In this document: piece by piece, positions 58,296 to 64,000 of the stretch
How the letters are laid out: each line of letters opens with the position of its first letter
Numbering within the stretch: position 1 is the stretch's first letter
NCBI RefSeq assembly: GCF_013408425.1
Contig: NZ_JACBYV010000001.1
Span: 930,001-994,000 of the forward strand
From: Pseudomonas flavescens
GTDB taxonomy: Bacteria; Pseudomonadota; Gammaproteobacteria; Pseudomonadales; Pseudomonadaceae
Direction: 5' to 3'
Length of the DNA: 64,000 nucleotides
Program-made: the position numbers and the translations under genes
The notes under the pieces: generated by a model
Told to the model about the DNA's origin: nothing
The model's input: only the letters and a program-made list of their open reading frames with translations
Database searches by the model: none

Positions 58296-58532
58296 GTGAG
58301 CACCATCGAAGAACGCGTCAAGAAAATCGTTGCCGAGCAACTGGGCGTGAAGGAAGAAGAAGTAACCAACAGCGCTTCCTTCGTTGAAGACCTGGGTGCC
58401 GACTCTCTTGACACCGTTGAGCTGGTGATGGCTCTCGAAGAAGAATTCGAGACCGAGATCCCGGACGAACAAGCCGAGAAGATCACCACTGTTCAGGAAG
58501 CAATCGACTACGTTACTGCTCACGCTCAGTAA
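58296..58532 (+). CDS. acpP: Acyl carrier protein
   Basis: 78 residues, very acidic. The phosphopantetheine attachment site is Ser37 in [15 protein letters not shown]. Carries growing fatty acyl chains for Fab enzymes. Own promoter upstream and an intrinsic terminator immediately downstream. Confidence 0.99.
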   Translation: MSTIEERVKKIVAEQLGVKEEEVTNSASFVEDLGADSLDTVELVMALEEEFETEIPDEQAEKITTVQEAIDYVTAHAQ

Positions 58533-58556
58533 GCAGTTCGTCGCTTCCCGAATTGG

Positions 58557-58594
58557 AAAAGCCGCACGTCTGTAAAGGCGTGCGGCTTTTCTTT
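58557..58594 (+). terminator. Intrinsic terminator after acpP
   Basis: AAAAGCCGCACG pairs with CGTGCGGCTTTT (12-bp stem, 10-base loop), followed by CTTT, 24 bases after the acpP stop. It separates high-level acpP transcription from fabF. Confidence 0.85.
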
Positions 58595-58745
58595 GACGGC
58601 TCGCTGTAGATTCAAGAGAAACGCCAGCGGCGTTTTTTCGCTCGGGTGAAACTGCACGCCGAGCCAATCGCCAGATGATCAATGCCTGGGCAAAGGCTTG
58701 CCAGGTGCATCGAGGCGTCGAAAAACCTGATAAGAGGAGATTGCT

Positions 58746-59990
58746 GTGTCGCGTAGACGCGTCGTGGTTACCGGTATGGGCATGTTGTCGCCGCTGGGTA
58801 ACGATGTGCCGAGCAGCTGGCAGGGCATTCTGGCCGGCCGCAGTGGCATCGGCCTGATCGAACACACGGATCTTTCCGCCTTTTCCACTCGCTTTGGTGG
58901 TTCGGTAAAGAATTTCGATGTCGAGCCGTATCTGTCCGCCAAAGAGGCGCGCAAGCTCGACCTATTCATTCAGTACGGTCTGGCGGCCAGCTTTCAGGCG
59001 GCGCGCGATGCCGGCCTGGAAATCACCGACGCCAATCGTGATCGTATCGGTGTGGCCATGGGCTCCGGCATCGGCGGCCTGACCAACATCGAGAACAACT
59101 GCAAGTCGTTGCAGGAGCAAGGGCCGCGGCGTATTTCGCCGTTCTTCGTGCCTGGCTCGATCATCAACATGATTTCCGGTTTCCTGTCGATCCACCTGGG
59201 TCTGCAGGGCCCCAACTACGCCATCGCCACCGCCTGTACCACGGGTACCCACTGCATCGGCATGGCGGCGCGCAACATCGCTTATGGCGAGGCCGACGTG
59301 ATGATCGCCGGTGGTGCCGAAATGGCTGCCTGTGGCCTGGGCATGGGCGGCTTCGGAGCGGCTCGCGCACTGTCCACCCGCAACGACGAGCCGACCAAGG
59401 CGAGCCGCCCGTGGGACAAGGGACGTGATGGCTTCGTGCTGTCCGACGGCGCCGGAGCACTGGTGCTCGAGGAGCTCGAACACGCCAAGGCCCGTGGCGC
59501 GACCATCTACGCCGAGCTGATCGGTTTCGGCATGAGTGGCGACGCCTTCCACATGACCTCGCCACCCGAAGACGGTGCCGGTGCGGCGCGCTGCATGGCC
59601 AACGCCCTGCGCGATGCCGGTATTCAGCCGTCGGACGTGCAATACATCAACGCCCACGGCACCTCGACCTCGGCTGGCGACAAGGCCGAAGTGGCGGCGA
59701 TCAAGTCGGTGTTCGGCGATCATGCTCACGCCCTTGCCGTCAGCTCGACCAAATCGATGACCGGTCACCTGCTGGGTGCAGCGGGGGCGGTGGAGGCGAT
59801 CTTCAGTGTGCTGGCGCTGCGTGATCAGGTAGCACCGCCAACCATCAATCTGGATGAGCCGGACGAGGGCTGTGACCTGGACTTCGTGCCGCACGAAGCA
59901 CGCAAGATGCCGATCGAGGTGGCGCTGTCCAACTCCTTCGGGTTCGGTGGTACCAATGGCTCGCTGGTATTCCGCCGGTACGCTGATTGA
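58746..59990 (+). CDS. fabF: 3-oxoacyl-ACP synthase II
   Basis: 414 residues, thiolase fold. Catalytic Cys is around residue 164 in [10 protein letters not shown], with the two His in [11 protein letters not shown] and [13 protein letters not shown]. It condenses malonyl-ACP with acyl-ACP, including elongation of unsaturated C16 to C18. AGAGGAG lies before the ATG. The pabC start overlaps its stop (TGATG). Confidence 0.98.
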   Translation: MSRRRVVVTGMGMLSPLGNDVPSSWQGILAGRSGIGLIEHTDLSAFSTRFGGSVKNFDVEPYLSAKEARKLDLFIQYGLAASFQAARDAGLEITDANRDRIGVAMGSGIGGLTNIENNCKSLQEQGPRRISPFFVPGSIINMISGFLSIHLGLQGPNYAIATACTTGTHCIGMAARNIAYGEADVMIAGGAEMAACGLGMGGFGAARALSTRNDEPTKASRPWDKGRDGFVLSDGAGALVLEELEHAKARGATIYAELIGFGMSGDAFHMTSPPEDGAGAARCMANALRDAGIQPSDVQYINAHGTSTSAGDKAEVAAIKSVFGDHAHALAVSSTKSMTGHLLGAAGAVEAIFSVLALRDQVAPPTINLDEPDEGCDLDFVPHEARKMPIEVALSNSFGFGGTNGSLVFRRYAD

Positions 59991-60802
59991 TGCTCACCTG
60001 GGTCGATGGCCGGCTGGCCACGTCGCTGCCCCTCGTGGACCGCGGCCTGGCCTACGGTGACGGCCTGTTCGAGACCATGGCCGTGCAGGGCGGTCGCCCG
60101 GTACTGCTGGAGCGCCACCTGGCACGGGTTACGGCAGGCTGTGCACGGCTGCGCATCGATCTGGATGCCGCGCGCCTGCGCAGCGAGCTGTCGGCCTTCT
60201 GTGCCGAGCTGGGGCAGGGCGTTGCCAAGCTGATCGTCACCCGCGGTGATGGCCAGCGGGGGTACGCTCCATCTGCCGGATCACCACGACACATCCTTCA
60301 GGCTGGCGCCATGCCGGCTTACCCGCCGCAGCACGGCGACAACGGTATTCGCCTGTTTCCCTGTGAAACCCGCCTCGCCGAGCAGCCGCTGCTGGCCGGC
60401 CTCAAGCACCTCAATCGCCTGGAGCAGGTACTGGCCCGCGCCGAGTGGCAGGACGCCGAGCACGCTGAAGGATTGATGCGCGATGTGTCGGGGCGGGTGG
60501 TCGAGGCGGTGTTCAGCAATCTGTTCCTGGTGCGTGATGGCGTGCTCTCGACTCCCGAGTTGAGCCGCTGCGGCGTGGCCGGGGTGATGCGTGCCGAGCT
60601 GCTGGAGCAGGCGCAGGCCCTGGGTGTCAGCTGCCAGGTGGGCGATGTGCAGATGGACGAACTGCTGGCCGCGGATGAAGTCTTTCTCTGCAACAGCCTG
60701 TACGGCGTGTGGCCGGTCCGCGAGTTGCAAGGCCGTCACTGGCCGGTCGGGCCGCTCACCCGTAAACTGCAGGGCATTGCTCGTCATCTACTGGACTGCT
60801 GA
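59990..60802 (+). CDS. pabC: Aminodeoxychorismate lyase
   Basis: 270 residues, fold-type IV PLP enzyme: catalytic Lys139 in AGLKHLNRLEQVLAR, plus DRGLAYGDGLFETM at the N-terminus. Splits aminodeoxychorismate to 4-aminobenzoate and pyruvate for folate synthesis. The start overlaps the fabF stop; mltG follows after three bases. This fabF-pabC-mltG-tmk order is the standard one. Confidence 0.95.
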   Translation: MLTWVDGRLATSLPLVDRGLAYGDGLFETMAVQGGRPVLLERHLARVTAGCARLRIDLDAARLRSELSAFCAELGQGVAKLIVTRGDGQRGYAPSAGSPRHILQAGAMPAYPPQHGDNGIRLFPCETRLAEQPLLAGLKHLNRLEQVLARAEWQDAEHAEGLMRDVSGRVVEAVFSNLFLVRDGVLSTPELSRCGVAGVMRAELLEQAQALGVSCQVGDVQMDELLAADEVFLCNSLYGVWPVRELQGRHWPVGPLTRKLQGIARHLLDC

Positions 60803-60805
60803 TTC

Positions 60806-62244
<1,439 letters not shown>

Positions 62245-62775
62245 AAGCCCCATAGTTACTGAGCTAATCTGTTCATCGGCTTGCTGATATATCTCATTAT
62301 AGCCATGAGCGTTTCGTAAATGTAAACCCCTTATGAAGAAAATGTTTAGCACACGCAAAACGTAAACCCCCGCCTCCTGATTTGCCCCTGTACTCTCTCC
62401 GTTTGTGATCATTTTTCGCCCAGAACCCCCGTATTTAAAGGGCTGAAATAGGTTTACGTTTTTGTTTTTCCTCTGGTCAGGCTCGTGATTTCCACGTTCA
62501 CTACGCTGCTCTTCTCTTCCAGAAAATGACCGTCTGTTTCCGCGATTGCATCCAGTAGAGCTTGTGCGGTTCAAGGTCACCTCGTGCGAAATACTCCGAA
62601 AACACGAATTTCTGATCAGTCAATTGAACCAACCTCGTTGGCTTGAGTGAACGTTTTGGGATACCTTTTGATGGCAGGAAGCCATCTATAGAGCAGGACG
62701 CACGCTCCAGGCCTAGACAGCCGCCAAGCTCGATCTCCGTGCTTTCTGCGCATCCAATTTGCGACAGGAATGATC
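62245..62775. other. Non-coding left part of the element
   Basis: About 530 bases between the tmk remnant and the first cargo gene, holding three of the four GTAAACC-type repeats. A 137-codon frame on the minus strand (62167-62580) overlaps the repeats and is not convincing. The cargo promoter should lie near the right end. Confidence 0.45.
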
Positions 62776-63819
62776 ATGTCAGGCGGTGAAACCGATAACA
62801 TTGCGAAGCTCGCAGAGCTCGTATCCAGCGATATTTTCAGCTTCTTTCGATGGGAAAAGGTTGGCCCCAACAACCTGAATTTCGTCTGTGCGAAGAAAGA
62901 AATACACGCGCCTCAGAAGACCAAGACGGAGCATACGCACCCTGGTGACGTAGTGTTCAAGTATGCAGATCCGTACCTCAATAAGAGTGTCATTCTGCAT
63001 ACCGACCTGAAGAGCTACGCGGTTGGGTCAATCAAAATGGCCGAGATCAAGAAGGCCCTGAAGTCCCTAGGGAAAACCATTGATTGCGCTCGTGTGTCTC
63101 CAGAGTGGCAGGGCCGCTACCACCTTAATAAACGCGAAAAGATTGAAATCCGAGGAATGTTATTCGTTTTCAACCACGATGATGAATATGACAAGGATTT
63201 CTACGATCACTTCAAAGATTACAACGGCGAAAGCCTCAGCATCAAAGACGGTCAGCAGATACATATTGTTGAGCCGTCATTAATTAACTACCTGAATACT
63301 ATTTTGGTGGATATAGACTCACTAAGGGCTGCAGGGACATTTCCTAAAGATAACTACACATTCTACTATCCTGATCAGGTGATGCATAAGGCGGGTGGGG
63401 AGTATTGGGAGCGTGCAGCGACTGCAGAGTTAATCGCCTCTCCGTATTTCATTATTCACCATAAGGCAGTCAGAACCCTTTGCGAGAAAACTGATACGTC
63501 GGTGGAAAGCTATGGCGAAGGCTATGTGATTTATTATCGGCGCGATGGTGCCACTGAAATCGAGTTTAGATATTTATTTGACGCCCTTTCTCGGTTTCAA
63601 ATGCTGAATGCGGACAAAAAGCACAGCATTCGCATACGTGTTGCAAATCGCTACCACCACTCTAGTATTATTAGTAATTTTAATGCGGCTATTAATAGCT
63701 ATGTGAGCGAATGGGGGGATGATGAACATCGCCTACATAAGTTGCAGGCGATAAAGCTTGATATTATAAAGCACGTAATACCAAATTATAAGCCAGAAGC
63801 AATTGGGTGGAGGGGTTAA
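62776..63819 (+). CDS. Cargo protein with possible PD-(D/E)xK nuclease core
   Basis: 347 residues from the ATG at 62776; AGGAA lies at a better distance for it than for the ATG at 62770. Family not recognised. In the N-terminal third Asp58 (HPGDVVF) is followed after 19 residues by Asp77-Leu-Lys79 in a beta-strand setting (SVILHTDLKSYAV). That spacing and hydrophobicity fit the D...(D/E)xK catalytic core of the restriction-endonuclease superfamily, with an acidic helix before it (KLAELVSSDIF). The rest is mixed alpha/beta, rich in Tyr and Asp, without membrane segments. A second gene starts one base after its stop. The place at the end of a mobile element suggests a defence-type function, which is inference. 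Confidence 0.6.
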   Translation: MSGGETDNIAKLAELVSSDIFSFFRWEKVGPNNLNFVCAKKEIHAPQKTKTEHTHPGDVVFKYADPYLNKSVILHTDLKSYAVGSIKMAEIKKALKSLGKTIDCARVSPEWQGRYHLNKREKIEIRGMLFVFNHDDEYDKDFYDHFKDYNGESLSIKDGQQIHIVEPSLINYLNTILVDIDSLRAAGTFPKDNYTFYYPDQVMHKAGGEYWERAATAELIASPYFIIHHKAVRTLCEKTDTSVESYGEGYVIYYRRDGATEIEFRYLFDALSRFQMLNADKKHSIRIRVANRYHHSSIISNFNAAINSYVSEWGDDEHRLHKLQAIKLDIIKHVIPNYKPEAIGWRG

Positions 63820-63820
63820 T

Positions 63821-64000
63821 ATGCGCATGGGTAGTTTGTTCTATGCTTCTGATAAGGCTATTTATGATGCGCTCACCCAAAGAAGTTTAACGGCTGCTGA
63901 GATGCGAAAAGTTTTTCTGTCTAGGGGGATTATTATATCCAACGAGTCGGATAGAAAATTTTTAGCTCGGCGATTCAGTGCTTTGTTTCACGACTATCAC
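63821..64000 (+). CDS. Second cargo gene, 3' end outside window
   Basis: The ATG at 63821 follows GAGGGGT and is one base after the previous stop, so the two genes are coupled. Sixty codons are visible: a start MRMGSLFYASDKAIYDAL, then a helical segment (LTAAEMRKVFLSRGI) resembling a small helical DNA- or protein-interaction motif, and SDRKFLARRFSALFHDYH. No family recognised. A two-gene operon with a nuclease-like first protein is typical of defence or toxin systems but not proof. Confidence 0.6.
   Translation, partial: MRMGSLFYASDKAIYDALTQRSLTAAEMRKVFLSRGIIISNESDRKFLARRFSALFHDYH

Overview
This window is a G+C-rich chromosomal segment from a Pseudomonas-type gammaproteobacterium. Gene order supports that: recC-recB-recD, katB-ankB, a nicotinate (nic) gene set in the Pseudomonas putida arrangement, and the yceF-yceD-rpmF-plsX-fabD-fabG-acpP-fabF-pabC-mltG-tmk block. 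The species cannot be fixed from the sequence alone.

Layout. 1-6.3 kb is a loose region of small or hypothetical genes around one chemoreceptor, including a lipoprotein and a small conserved gene with a broken second copy. 6.3-8.2 kb holds an exported alpha/beta hydrolase divergent from an AraC-type regulator. 8.3-19.3 kb is a catabolic cluster: a LacI-type repressor, GMC oxidoreductase, SDR, NIPSNAP protein, aldehyde dehydrogenase, an atypical proline-racemase-family enzyme, alpha/beta hydrolase, aspartate-dehydrogenase-like protein, MFS transporter and cupin. Five near-identical 14-bp palindromes (consensus TGTAAACGATTACA) precede its transcription units and look like the repressor's operators. 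I do not recognise the substrate. 19.7-24.7 kb holds an HBM-type chemoreceptor, a REP-like repeat array and katB-ankB. 25.1-39.3 kb has a PhyH-like oxygenase followed by a complete nicotinate pathway: nicS, nicAB, nicXR and nicCDEFTP. It takes nicotinate through 6-hydroxynicotinate, 2,5-dihydroxypyridine, N-formylmaleamate, maleamate and maleate to fumarate, with its own porin and permease.

39.7-48.8 kb is the recCBD operon. 48.8-50.2 kb is a tandem array of roughly 139-bp inverted-repeat-bounded units containing a duplicated tail of the next gene. 50.2-53.6 kb is a small sulfur module: a YeeE/YedE transporter, a periplasmic rhodanese and an SsuA-like binding protein. 53.9-62.2 kb is the fatty-acid and cell-envelope block.

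The most unusual feature is at the right edge. tmk, normally essential, is cut after codon 98 (right after the DRFT motif) by foreign A+T-richer DNA. That DNA begins TGT and carries four copies of a GTAAACC-type repeat, which resembles the end of a Tn7/Tn5053-like transposon. Its first cargo is a 347-residue protein with a possible PD-(D/E)xK nuclease core, followed one base later by a second gene that runs off the window. This pair is the best candidate for an undescribed (perhaps defence) system, but the assignment is inference only.
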